This document shows, one piece after another, positions 23,801 to 34,449 of a stretch of 64,000 nt of DNA. Where the stretch lies: positions 496,001 to 560,000 of the forward strand of contig CAKJVC010000148.1 in the NCBI GenBank assembly GCA_918026815.1, given 5' to 3'. Numbering within the stretch: the first letter of the stretch is position 1; the number at the start of each line of letters is the position of its first letter. The DNA comes from Chalara sp. BL73 (taxonomy: Eukaryota; Ascomycota; Leotiomycetes; Helotiales). The notes under the pieces are model-generated. The model worked only from the letters and a program-made list of their open reading frames with translations, was not told the DNA's origin and did not search any database. A program made the position numbers and the translations under genes.

Positions 23801-24277
23801 AGGTAATGAAGAAAGTCTTTGACATGTAACATCACAGAGTGGCCGGCCTGAATGAATTAATATAAGATTGCTGTTGGGCCGGGATTGACTAACCTCTGTA
23901 ACACCGAATAGCTTGACCGCAGGTTGTCCATTGAGTGTCCCTTCTTCAACTTCAATCTGCTGGAATACAAGCTTCTCCCTGTTGGGATCTAATCTCCCTA
24001 TATGAGGTCGTCCCCAAGCCTGGCTCTTCTCAGAATTGCTCTCCTTTAATTCGGCTATGTCCTGCGTCATCTTCTCCAGCTCAAACTCGAACTGGCTGGG
24101 TTGACTCGAGCTGAGTTTCCCTTTGGCGCCATTTTGGCTACTCTTAAACCTTGCTGCTGGTGAAGAGATAGGTTCAAGCTTCCTCTTCTTTGTCGAGGTG
24201 GGGGAGGAAAGCAGATTGCGACGAGTATTGGACGTATCTCCAAGGATACGCTTCTGGGGGATTCTTACAGTCGCCAT
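20817..24277 (-). CDS. POL3: DNA polymerase delta catalytic subunit
   Basis: Four exons on the minus strand: 23894-24277, 23479-23847, 21609-23425 and 20817-21561; 1104 residues (yeast Pol3 is 1097). Family B polymerase with intact proofreading motifs: Exo I FDIE (Asp309, Glu311), Exo II NFD (Asp395) and Exo III YCLKD (Asp508). Polymerase motif A is DFASLYPS (Asp597), motif [10 protein letters not shown] (Lys690), motif C YGDTDS (Asp751, Asp753). The C-terminal CysA zinc motif (CMGC ... CSDC) and the CysB [4Fe-4S] motif (CQRC-x6-C-x4-C-x4-C type) are complete. It is the main lagging-strand replicase and works in the nucleus with PCNA and the smaller subunits. The N terminus carries basic nuclear-localisation stretches (TKKRKLEP). 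Introns are 46, 53 and 47 bp. All catalytic residues are present. Confidence 0.97.
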
Positions 24278-25561
24278 CTTTAAGAGATTAAAAGGTCCAC
24301 GACAGGAATCAAAGGAGCGTGATTCTGCTTTGTACACCAGCGGAGACGGAGGAGGGAATATTTCGTGTACTGTTCGCGTCATACAAACTGGGGTATGAAC
24401 GCGACGTGACAGAATAATTTGCAGGGGTAGCTGTAGCTGAGCATTAAATTGATTTTTCCCGCTTCTTCATATCTTCATACGGTAATCAAACAACATTTGC
24501 AATGCATAAATACGGGTGACATCTCAAGAGAATGGTTAAGGGAATTATGAACTGTAGCATATGGCTAAGTGGACATCCAAACCACTGACGTCGTGTCAAA
24601 TTCCGCCGCCTATGCTTTCTAAATATGTATTCCCTCAAGCTCTCTAAAATTATTGTCGCAGAGGAAGAATTTAGAATAGGTGCAATCCCTTGAAATATCA
24701 ACATCACTTGTGAGAACGTAGCTTTGTGCTATGGCTTGAAAATACCTGTATAGATTATTGGCAGACTATTATATGTAGAGCTGGAAGAAGCTTGATTAAA
24801 ACCAGATGCTGTTTACTCCACTGTTCACATTTTGATTCTTTACGCGAAGATTATATTTCGGTCTAGAGTTTTTATTTGCCCTACTCTGAATTCTCGATGG
24901 AATAGCTGGGGAGTGATCAAAAAGCTGACGAATACTTGAGAATATTTTCTCTTCATAACTGATAAACTGGTTTGAGGTGATCCACAATTTGCCTGATAAA
25001 ATGTGCACCGCCACATCATTTGTGCGGTATTCCAGAGAGCTTGATTTGCTGCAGTAATTGCCTGGCAAAGATTCATAGTGTTGATGAAGAAAGTCAGCAC
25101 CTGTTGAACACGAGAGTCAGAAGATTTTGATTCTGTAATAAATATAATAAATTTCGCGATTTGGGGTTAAAGCGCTTGAAACAATCAAAACCTGTTGCAT
25201 GCTGTGGCGACCCCAAGTTATCGCTTAGCTGTAAATATCTTGTTTCAGATCTGGGCTATTTTCAACCTCACCTCCTCAAGTTGCGTGTCGTGGTGCCAAC
25301 ACTGGGGCAGTGCGGAACGTCCATAATATTTGCCCCATCTCTTGCGTACCTGAGAGAGCCTCACGCATTGCGAACACGAAATCAGAGCTGGGTCCAAGGA
25401 AACAGATTCCACTGAGTCGCCAAAATACTTGTTGATTTCTGTAGCCGCGTTGTGAACTGCTTTCCTGCGAGTCGCCATTCGTTTCCAACTCACACTGTTG
25501 CATCTACCAAATAAATCCATCTGCGCACGTTTTCAGAGAATCTGGAGCATACATCTCCGTA
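24278..25561. other. divergent spacer with a possible small minus-strand gene
   Basis: About 1.3 kb between the divergent polymerase and rhomboid genes. On the minus strand, frames beginning at 25503 and 25479 are open down to about 25245 (one reads LGPSSDFVFAMREALS before a GTACGC donor-like site). No consistent full gene could be built, so this may be a decayed or very short gene whose 5' end lies within 100 bp of the rhomboid start. The rest is AT-rich and featureless. Confidence 0.35.
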
Positions 25562-27303
25562 ATGGCCGCCAATGATTATTATAACTCGCATCCGCAACAA
25601 TCACATTCTCAATATCAAGCGCACAATCCTTACCAATCGCAAGGTCTTAACACCCATGAGCATACCGATCCCTCACCTGTCTCCTCGATACAACCCCAAC
25701 CATTCACATTCGATGGTCCATTCGACGATCATGTTTATCCTATGAAAGGGAATAGTTCGCATATTGCGGACAGCAGTTCTACATTAGGAGCGAATGGGAG
25801 ATATTATGGAGCAGGTGGACGGCAGGAATCGCAGAATTCGTTTGCGGATGACATACCACTGAGGGATCATCCGCAGGTGCCCTCAAAAGACACCACTACG
25901 GATCATGTTTATGATGCACCGACCAACGCTGCGCAACCACATATATTGGAAGAGGGAAGAAAACGGCGGAGTGGCCTGGGAGGTTTCATGAAGTCGTCGA
26001 AGAAGAGAATCCCGTGGGTTGTTTACATTTTTACGCTGGTGCAGAGCGTTGTGTTTATTGTGGAGATTGTGAAAAACGGTATGCTTGCACAGTCCTTTAC
26101 TTACGAGATGTATGCTAATCAAAACAACAAGCCCAACTAACGGGCTCGCCGATCGAAATCCATCCCTCCTTCAATCCTATGATTGGGCCTTCCCCATGGG
26201 TTTTGATCAATATGGGAGCTAGATATGTACCATGTATGCACAATGTCGATGAGATCCAAGGTAGCACAACTGCTATCAATTGGGGATGTCCGAATACGAC
26301 TGACTCAAACGTTGCTGAGTGTTCTCTCAGCGAGCTATGCGGCTTCAATGGGGTGCCAAATCCTAACTGCACAGGTGAAGTGTGCACGGGAATAACAGAC
26401 CAGAAACCTGAGCCTAATCAATGGTTCCGATTCATTGTGCCCATATTTCTCCATGCTGGGATAATCCATATCGGTTTCAACATGCTCCTACAGCTTACGC
26501 TAGGCCGTGAAATGGAAATTGCCATAGGGCCCATCCGCTTCTTCCTTGTATACATATCTGCTGGAATATTCGGGTTCGTGCTTGGGGGAAATTTTGCAGC
26601 GAGTGGGATCGCCTCGACTGGTGCATCTGGGTCTCTGTTCGGGATTCTTGCTCTTACCCTACTTGATCTTCTCTATACATGGGCCGAAAGGCGCAGCCCA
26701 TGGAAGGACCTGGCATTCATTGCGTTGGACGTCATAATCTCATTTGTTCTCGGCCTGCTTCCCGGCCTTGACAACTTTTCACATATTGGCGGTTTTCTTA
26801 TGGGGTTGGTACTCGGCATTTGCATCCTTCACTCTCCAAACGCGCTTCGTAAACGGATAGATCAAGACGAGCCTCCATATCATACCGTAAGACCCGGTGC
26901 TGCCAACGAGGACGTGACTAGCTTTGCCAAATCTTTTGCAAAGTCCCCCCTTGGATTCTTCAAGGGACGTAAGCCTGCGTGGTGGGCGTGGTGGCTAGTT
27001 CGAGCTGTAAGCTTGGTAGTGGTTTTTATCGTCTTCATACTTCTGCTTAACAATTTCTACGTGACGAGGTCGAAGTGTAGTTGGTGTAAATACTTGAGTT
27101 GCATTGTAAGTAATTCTTTTCTCTGCGTCTTGACAAGTCCATATATATACTAACATGCATAGGATGTAAATGGCTGGTGCGAAATCGGTAATATCAAAAT
27201 TACAAATCCGGATTCGAAAAACTCAACAAATCTGACGAGTACCACGGCTAAGAGAAGTGTCTTTGACACATGGGAAATGATGGCGCAATTATACGATGGC
27301 TAA
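25562..27303 (+). CDS. rhomboid serine protease
   Basis: Three exons, 25562-26078, 26132-27105 and 27163-27303; 543 residues. A long polar cytosolic N terminus (about 150 residues, Gln/Ser/His-rich) is followed by a first membrane helix near 155-172. A Cys-rich lumenal loop follows (several CxxxC pairs, 208-260), then the rhomboid core. Core motifs are HAGIIHIGFN, GASGSLFG with nucleophile Ser338, and NFSHIGGFLMG with catalytic His390, so the Ser-His dyad is intact. A last helix and a Cys-containing tail follow. Eukaryotic rhomboids of this layout lie in Golgi or endosomal membranes and cut transmembrane substrates; the true compartment and substrates are unknown. The N-terminal Lys/Arg patch (GRKRRSGLGG) precedes the first helix. 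Confidence 0.93.
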
Positions 27304-28003
27304 TTCAGTAGGATAGGATGGATGTTTTGAGGTGGATGAATGATATGCATAGCGACGGCGTTTATAATGTGGCATCCCATATCAGATTGACGACGCAGAT
27401 ATGACCAAGCTTGAGTATCAAACACCAGCTAGATACCATTCGGTTAAAGTAATTCAGTGTTTTCAATTGTTGTACTCGTGTCTGCACCGTCCATGATGGA
27501 ACCCTAGTCATCAGAAGAATAAGTTTTATTCCTTCCCATCCCCTTTGAATGATCATGACACTTGACAAATTTACTCAGCTACTATGTCATGAATATATCG
27601 ACGACCCAAATACTTGGCATCCTATGTACATGTTTCATCTTAGGCTGACATCAGACTAGCATTTGCCAGGTTCTGAAGGGGGAGAAGGCTGATTATCATT
27701 AGACAGGGGTCTTTTTCAGCCTTCTACTGCTCCACAGCTGCCCAGCCTCGTCTTTAGAACCAAAAAAAAAAGTGATTCACCGAAATTCACGAAGCTACTT
27801 GTATCATAAGCTCTTCCTTTAATGATACTTCCACGACCAGAAACTTCGATATTTTAATCCTTCAGAATCTTGGTTGTGCTTATGTTCGTTAGCCTAAATT
27901 TCGATAGATTGCAATTCTCTCTATATAATTTCCAATTGCACGCAACTATCCGCTCGAGCAAGACCTGCATACACTCTGATCACAATATAACCCAGAGCTC
28001 ACC
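27304..28003. other. intergenic spacer
   Basis: 700 bp holding the rhomboid 3' UTR and the promoter of the next plus-strand gene. It includes an A10 run at about 27763. No gene seen. Confidence 0.4.
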
Positions 28004-29244
28004 ATGGGGAAGGAAAAGGGTTCAATAGTTGGTTCTTTCGAGAAAGAAAAAAAGCCAAAGCGGATTCGGCCTGAAAAGCCGACTCAGGCTACTCCCATAG
28101 TAAAACCTACGCCGTTTGTCAAGCAGCCTGTTCACGCCAAATGGCCTTCATTGTTCAAGCGCCATTTGGGCCTGATCGAGTCACAAATCCGAGTATATGA
28201 TCGATTAATGCAAAGTATGCGTGCCGAGATGAACTCAATGCCCGACGAACAAAGAGGCAGATGGGAAAGAGGTGAGGAGGGGCACTGGCAGACTCTGTGC
28301 GGCATGATGGGCAGAGGTAGACAGCTTCTGATTGATGCGCGCATAGCTGGGACTGGTATTGTAAGTTCCATATACTTCTATCCAATAACTTTTAAGTAAC
28401 GCGCATATAGCTACCGCCAGAGTTATTGAAGGAGAAGAAGAGTCTTGGTCCAATGTTTCAAGAATCTGCTGCTTTTCAAGCATTCCAACCGCTAGGCGCC
28501 TCTAGCACAAATGAGAAGAAGAACGCCCGGCAAGCTTCTATAACGGATGAGGATGGTGATACCTCTATGGCAGATGCTGAAAGTGATGCTGAGGACGGGC
28601 CCCTTCCTCAGTTCACGCCGCTCAACCTTCCTCTAAAACGGAAACTGGCTCAAGGCACCGCGGAGGATACAGATAGGGCAGGAGGTGAAGCATTTGGGTT
28701 TGTGATTGATCCCAATCCTACCCCGGTACCCAAACCCAAGGTCAAGAAAGCTAAGAAGTCAAAAAAAGCGAAGGATGAAGAGGCCGCTCTGGAGGAGGAC
28801 ACAAAGAGAGCCTCCGATGATATCGCCGAGCCCTCAGTAAAGAAAGTGAAAAGGTTTAAAATATCCAAGGACAAGGAAGCTGTTTTGAACAATGGAACAA
28901 AAAGGAGTGTTGATAATAAGGATGAGGCCGGCGAGAAGGTTACGAAGAAGCCCAAAAAAAGTAAAGTTGATGGGGAACATGTACTTGTAGACCCTCCTGC
29001 TCAACATCGAGAGATACCTGGAGGATCTAAGGTAGACTTCATAGCGCTGGAGAAGCAGCTGCAGGCTGAAGTTGAAGCTGGAAAGATTAGAGAACAGGAG
29101 CGGAAGGCTGAGCAAGCTTCTTCATCCGAAGATGCAGAGACATCCAAAAAGGAAAAAAAAAGGAAGCGCATTAGCACGGGTTCAACATCAGAAGCTGTGG
29201 AGAAGAGAAAGATCAAAAAGGGCAAGAAAGAAAAAAAAACATAG
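28004..29244 (+). CDS. lysine-rich, probably nucleolar/nuclear hypothetical protein
   Basis: Two exons, 28004-28360 and 28411-29244, with a 50-bp GTAAGT...ATAG intron; 396 residues. Residues about 45-125 form a compact helical region (WPSLFKRHLGLIESQIRVYD ... GHWQTLCGMMGRGRQ). The rest is low complexity: acidic stretches (DEDGDTSMADAESDAEDG) alternate with many Lys clusters (KVKKAKKSKKAK, KKEKKRKR). It ends in repeated KKGKKEKK. The composition is that of nucleolar or chromatin-associated proteins, and many potential nuclear-localisation signals are visible. I do not recognise a named family. Confidence 0.8.
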
Positions 29245-29630
29245 CGCCGAAAACACATCATGATGAGACAGGGATGACTTCTGGACCTAGACTGGGTAGA
29301 TCTTCTGAATCTATTCATAGATGGTGATGATATGTTGATGATACAACTTTTTTGCTATGTAGACGTAGCTAGTCTTACTTGTGCTCAAGAGTACAACTAT
29401 ATCCAGTATGCCTCCACTTCTTTCTTTCTTGATATCTTTCAGTATTGCACCTGCATAGTAAGACATGTTATATTGTGGTTCTGAATTGCCGTTACTCTTA
29501 TGATGCTACACGAAGGTCGTCCCCCCCCAAAGTAGACTCTCAATTGTATATCCTTGGCATGACCCTGAGCAAGGCTAATAGGCCCGGCTTTGTGTCTGAA
29601 CATATGTCTCACCTGTATTATACATTCCTA
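29245..29630. other. convergent 3' spacer
   Basis: About 390 bp between convergent 3' ends. It contains a run of nine or ten C residues at about 29520. No gene seen. Confidence 0.4.
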
Positions 29631-30248
29631 TCATTTCTTCTCTTGACTTTGCTTCTCCAGTTTCCGCTTCTCAAGAATCTCTTCATCTTTCTCCTTAACT
29701 TCCTCCGCCTTATCCTTCCCCCAGCTCCAAACATCCCATATCTGATCCTTGATCAAATCACCATAACCCTTGCCCTCTTCCAAATATTTCTTTTCCCTCT
29801 CGTCCCTCTTCTTCTTCCAATCGTCACCCTCCCCACCTAACCATATCTTCTCTATTACGCTTTTTTCCTTCCTTCCTAGCCCCTCTAATATCCTACTTTG
29901 TGGCTCCTTCATGTTCCTTGGGCCCCTCAAACTCTCATCATACCTCCGTTCCTTCTCCCTCCGCAATTGTTCTTGCATTATTCGTGCCTTTTCTGGTAGA
30001 GGATTGCTAGCGCGCGCCAGGCGATCCTGGCATCGCTTTAAAATGCTGCGGCCGGTATATTCATGGCAGAGTTGGTTTCCGCCCGCAAAGGTCCCGCCCA
30101 GGAGGGCGATGGTGTAGAAGTCGAATTTTCGTGGTGGGATGGCTATTATTATCGGACATACTATTACAGCGCCAATGGCAAGGTTGTGGATGATTTTGAC
30201 TGTGTCGTTTGGGGAGATGGCCGATGTGGGAGGAGTTGTCGTAGACAT
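29631..30248 (-). CDS. small fungal membrane protein with charged C-terminal tail
   Basis: Single exon. An in-frame ATG at 30284 would add 12 residues, but the ATG at 30248 gives a typical N terminus (MSTTTPPTSAISPNDT) and 205 residues. Two hydrophobic helices lie at about 20-40 (HNLAIGAVIVCPIIIAIP) and 46-65. The remaining 130 residues are strongly charged, rich in Lys/Glu/Arg and probably helical or coiled-coil. Fungal proteins of this layout are often labelled 'rhomboid family membrane protein', but no Ser or His protease motif is present here, so I do not claim protease activity. Its function is unknown. Confidence 0.75.
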   Translation of the reverse strand: MSTTTPPTSAISPNDTVKIIHNLAIGAVIVCPIIIAIPPRKFDFYTIALLGGTFAGGNQLCHEYTGRSILKRCQDRLARASNPLPEKARIMQEQLRREKERRYDESLRGPRNMKEPQSRILEGLGRKEKSVIEKIWLGGEGDDWKKKRDEREKKYLEEGKGYGDLIKDQIWDVWSWGKDKAEEVKEKDEEILEKRKLEKQSQEKK

Positions 30249-30475
30249 AGTGATAATTGATGGCTTTGTTTCTTCCGGAATCAACCTCAGTTAAGAGCTG
30301 GCAATCGGTTACCGTATAAGCATTTCCCTCAAAATTGTAGGTTTACTCGCATCATAAGAATTCCATAAGGTTGAATTTCTGCCAGAGCGGTGTAAAATTT
30401 CTTGGCAACCTCTAATTACCACTAAATTAAATATTATTTGTTAATCTGGATAAGATCCCTGGTCAACAAAACTAT
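30249..30475. promoter_or_regulatory. spacer upstream of the tRNA gene and the membrane protein gene
   Basis: Short divergent region between the membrane-protein start and the tRNA. It is AT-rich just before the tRNA (30415-30445), as is usual upstream of Pol III genes. Confidence 0.3.
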
Positions 30476-30619
30476 GTCGAGTTGCCAGAGTGGTTAATGG
30501 GTATGGTAAGCAGAACCAACATATCTCTCTATATAAGCTGGTCCTAATAAACAAATAGACTCGAATTAAGTAGATATCATATGGTTTCGGCCGCGTAGGT
30601 TCAAATCCTGCACTCGACG
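30476..30619 (+). tRNA. tRNA-Ser(CGA) with a canonical intron and an extra GT-AG insertion
   Basis: Mature parts: acceptor GTCGAGT (30476-30482) pairs with ACTCGAC (30612-30618), and the discriminator is G as in eukaryotic tRNA-Ser. The D arm is CCA/TGG. The anticodon stem is TATG+A (30502-30505, 30559) pairing with TCATA (30577-30581), around the loop CTCGAAA (anticodon CGA, 30562-30564). The long variable arm is GGT-TTCG-GCC, typical of class II tRNAs. The T arm is GTAGG/CCTGC with B box GGTTCAAATCC. A 10-nt intron (30566-30575) sits after position 37, where tRNA introns belong. A further 53 nt (30506-30558) interrupt the anticodon stem between positions 30 and 31. The D stem has C10-G25 instead of G10-C25, with pairing kept. 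Confidence 0.8.
30506..30558 (+). other. 53-bp mRNA-intron-like insertion inside the tRNA gene
   Basis: It starts GTAAGC, ends ACAAATAG and contains TCCTAATAA about 10 nt before the 3' end. Its length falls within the 46-60 bp of the ordinary introns in this window. Removing exactly this segment restores a perfect five-pair anticodon stem and a normal U33 loop with anticodon CGA. It lies outside the canonical tRNA intron position, so the usual splicing endonuclease would not be expected to recognise it in the standard way. Spliceosomal removal is inference. Confidence 0.65.
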
Positions 30620-30626
30620 ATATAAC

Positions 30627-30631
30627 TTTTT
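30627..30631 (+). terminator. Pol III T5 terminator
   Basis: Five T residues start 8 bases after the end of the tRNA, the usual Pol III stop. This supports a transcribed gene. Confidence 0.65.
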
Positions 30632-33600
30632 CCTTTGGAAATATCCTTTTGCGTGACGTGCTGCAATGTAGCTCTTTTTTACTCATGAGACATATCGCCG
30701 ACATAAAAAAATAGAGTGCTCATGGATTGTTTCTTTCTGATATTTCAGCTATGCTCCCCAACAATTTTTTCAGCAACCTACAAGATGCAGAAGCATCCCA
30801 CTCTCAACGACTATTACATTTTGAAAATAAGCTATTTACTTACAGTAATGAATTCATAACTACAGATACAGGCTATCCACGTGACGAACTCAGCTGCTAC
30901 ATGCAAATCTTTCATGAGTAAACAGACGCCTGCCTATCTTAAAATGCCCATCACAGTCAAGCTGAGCAAATGAAATTACGCACGAGCCACCAGCACGGAC
31001 GTCAAAGCTCGGAAAACAAGAGTTTGACATGAACCATTGAGTTTCCCTTGTCATCGCCCACGGATGCACGTGACACTGCTGATACCAAAGCAACTCCAAC
31101 AATTCGCCGGCTAGAGCTATTTGCAAGTAGAATTCCTCCAATCAGCAAGCAAGCAGAGATGTAGGAGTTCCTCGTGTGACGCTGCACATGTATGCGGAAC
31201 TAGCCCTCTTACCGTTCGTCACTGCAAAAATGCGATGAAGATCCTTACCACTGTGCTAGTTTTACTCTTGTCCTTCGCAATATGGTATTTATCCGCTCCT
31301 CCTCAATATTACCGGCAGGCATAGAAGTCTGGCTTTCCCGTATATCTCACCCCAGTAAGCTCAAGGAACCCATTATGACTTCTTATTGTCTCGGTTCTAG
31401 GGCACAATACTGTGGCTCACCTCATGCCGCAGTTCTTTGATAAAGTCAAGTTTACTATTTCTGGCTGGGAGTACTATTGCTGTTATAAGATGAATCATCG
31501 ATTAGAGACTAATTTGGTGCTTATGTCCTCTGGGGGCAATACGATATTCATCAGGGACCTGGAGTTTCGACTTGCCTTAATAAAAAAGAAATCACAAGAA
31601 CCTTTTAATATCACTATTGCTGGTTTTAATACTACTGAGATCCGCCTACATATGCTATTATAGCATTTCCTTTCTATGCAGAATAGCAAAACTAGATTAC
31701 TGAGGAAATAAATTAAGCGCTACAGCTTCGATTCGGAAAGGATTATTCGGCCACCATTCCACCTTTGACTCGTTGCCTTGCACTTATAGTATTTGAAAGC
31801 TCCCTTAAATTCTCTGGCTCCGTAGCTAAACTGTTCTATTTAGTTTTAAACCTTCCGCCCTCATGCTCCTATCACACGCATTGCTAATAACACTCCATAA
31901 GCACAGGATGTGAATGACATTCATTTCTCGCCCGGCACTTTGGTTCAAGTCAGCGTCGCTGTCATTCACTCATCTCCTAAAGTGTAGTGCAAAAATTCCC
32001 TGACTTTCCGGCTTTCACGCTGGCTAGACGAAAGCCGTCTGATGTGCGAAACGTTAAATGAACCTATTCGGTGTACATTTATGCTCTAGTCTGGCGGACC
32101 ATGATTCTGTCCAGAAATAAAAATGGCTCAAGTTGAATTTTTGATGTCATAAGCGCCATATTTAGGGAATAGAAAGTGCAGACTGGGAAGCGAATAAGTG
32201 AAACGCTAAAGACTACGAGAGAAAGGCTATCAGAGACAATAGCAAATTGCTCACCCAGATTGACGATGCAAACGGTTCGACCGCAAGACCCTGTTCTGCA
32301 ATGGGTGAGAAGATGATATCTCACCGTATTACATAATTACACTCACTGATTGTCCAATGATGTACATTACATTATTCTCCGACAAATAAGAGCTTAAACG
32401 AAAGTTCAGCTTTGCACTTTGAATGAACATTGATAGGTGGGAAAATACAAACTACTACTTTTAGTCAAATAAAACGAATTTCAATCCCACGATTTTTTGC
32501 TTTTTGGGATCGCCCTGCTATGAAATATGTTGAAACATTGGATAGGCATCGGCGCTTTGCTTGCCACAAAGACATATGACCCAACCAAGGTATAGTGCCA
32601 GACGGGGACGTCTTTCAGGCTCCTGATGTTACTCACAAGCCTTTGAACTCCACGATATCAATGCAGAGACCTTCTTGGCTCAACAATACATCATTTCATG
32701 AAATTCTGGCTGACATGCAAAAAGGGTAGTTGCACCTGCTGATGAGCCATCACCATTTGGTTGCAAACTGGGGGGATGATGATATGTAGAGGACGTGTAC
32801 AAGTTGAGACAAGGACAATATTCCCAAGTCATATTCTAGGACAATGAACAGATCTACCCGATTTTATGTTTTTGTTGCCATTCCTTTTACAACGGGCTGA
32901 TGTTTGAGCTTTTCTATCAGCCACCATTTGCGGGAGAGCTGATTGCGTCTTGATATTGCATTATTCCGCAGCACATTACTTTACTTCACTATTCTAGTTA
33001 GAAACCCCCCCGTGGTTTCCTAGAGGCGATTCGATTGACACGGTTATTGGAAGTTCTTGATATTCAATGAATCTCGATATTTTGAGCTTCTGGGTCACCG
33101 CCCTATGATTATGACGTTTCCGCCAGTAGGACATATAGTAGTATCGCACCATGTTGCCTTTTTCAGCAAATTGGATAGTGATATCGAAGGACTTGGTGCT
33201 TCATCATTGTCAATAGACGAATATCTGGTATTAAAACTCGAAGAAGGCTCTCAAACATTGCCGAGGTGGAAGCTGCGAAGCTAAATAACTTCGACGGAGA
33301 AGAGCAAAACCAAACAACATTCGACTTGAAGAGAATTATCTCAGTTCATGCCAGGCGACGGATTCTGACGGTAGTGGATTAGAAGTGGTTCAGGAACTCT
33401 GAATTTTGAGATATACTCTAGTGGGAATTACGTAATGATAGAACTGCATAGCATCGCCTTTGGTTGCAGCTTAAGGTGAAAGATTTTACCAGGATCATCC
33501 CACACCTCCGACTCAAGAAACTCCTTGACTGCTGCTGGTCCTTGTTGGTTCTTGCTACCTGCCTTGAGATCTTCTATGCACTCTTTCATCATGAATAAAC

Positions 33601-34449
33601 CTCCTAGCTCTAGTTCTGGGACGTAACGTATGGTGCGGTTTGTCGTCTGCAAGATAGGAAATTCTAGATCCTCTATATTTGGAGACATCTCGAAGATTTT
33701 GGACTGACGAGAGTCAATTATGCGTGGTAGTCACTGAGCGAGGCAATCAAGTTTTACTGAGTACGATGCTCTATGACAAGGTACTTCTCTAAGAGTTGGC
33801 TAGCGCAAAGGTCAAGTCGTCATTTGAGAAAACAAGATCGACAGTACACGTCAATAAATGAGATAAGTTGAGCTTATTGTTTTCAACTTTATTTCCGTTT
33901 GGTAGATTGATGCTAGAGGTATTGCCTCGAATTGATGGCTGTCTACGAAGGACTCACTTCTCTATTTCATGTCACACAATGAAGCAATTATTCAAAATGA
34001 TTAGAGCTCACACTTACCAAATGTTTAAACTTGAAGCGCTTTGGGAAAAAAAAAAAAAGGAAAAAAAGAAAAGAAAAGGACACTAACACATAAGAGAGGA
34101 TAGTATACCTGGTAAAATATTATCACGTGACATTGGGTTCATATTCGAAAGGCAAATTCATGCGGCTACTACCATGCGAAATTTGAATAACAAGTAACTC
34201 AACCGTCATACAAGCTTCAATGATGGATTATCAATCAGTATTTTGCCCATCGAAATGGCTATAAGCTGGCAAGGCTAACAAAAATTTTAAGGCATCAATC
34301 ATTGGCCCCACTATGATTAGGTACCAAAGCTTCATAGGCATCATAATTTCTCAAGCTCTAGGTGGATATCAATCAACCTAAAAATACTGAATGTTGGTGT
34401 TATTCTGTGGGGGATATTGACCTATAGTTCAGGATTCTGACTTCTTATC
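30632..34449. other. gene-poor region with a few short open frames
   Basis: About 3.8 kb without a recognised gene. Short frames include 31235-31324 (+, 29 residues, hydrophobic MKILTTVLVLLLSFAIWYLS start), 31412-31663 (+), 33057-33284 (+) and 33428-33688 (-, 86 residues). None has a known motif. A poly-A/purine run lies at about 34043-34080. Base composition is AT-rich and coding signals are weak. The region may be decayed element-derived DNA. Confidence 0.4.
33428..33688 (-). CDS. possible short hypothetical protein
   Basis: An 86-codon minus-strand frame (MSPNIEDLEFPILQ...) with a balanced, globular-looking composition (VPELELGGLFMMKECIEDLK). A GTAAAATC donor-like site after WDDPG and a GATGCTATGCAG acceptor-like site could instead splice it to a slightly different C terminus. 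There is no recognised family and no supporting neighbour, so it could be a chance frame or a gene remnant. Confidence 0.22.
   Translation of the reverse strand: MSPNIEDLEFPILQTTNRTIRYVPELELGGLFMMKECIEDLKAGSKNQQGPAAVKEFLESEVWDDPGKIFHLKLQPKAMLCSSIIT

Noticed and set aside
29631..30284. Calling the membrane protein a rhomboid protease
   Set aside because: The GxSG and His motifs are absent; only two helices are visible.
30502..30520. Reading the tRNA with a single intron and anticodon AAG or AGC
   Set aside because: It leaves no U33 or puts C at position 37, breaks the match to the long variable arm and Ser-type G73, and gives a poorer stem than the two-segment model.
32016..32042. GGCTTTC / GAAAGCC hairpin
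   Set aside because: Only 7 bp with a 13-nt loop; expected by chance in a spacer of this size.
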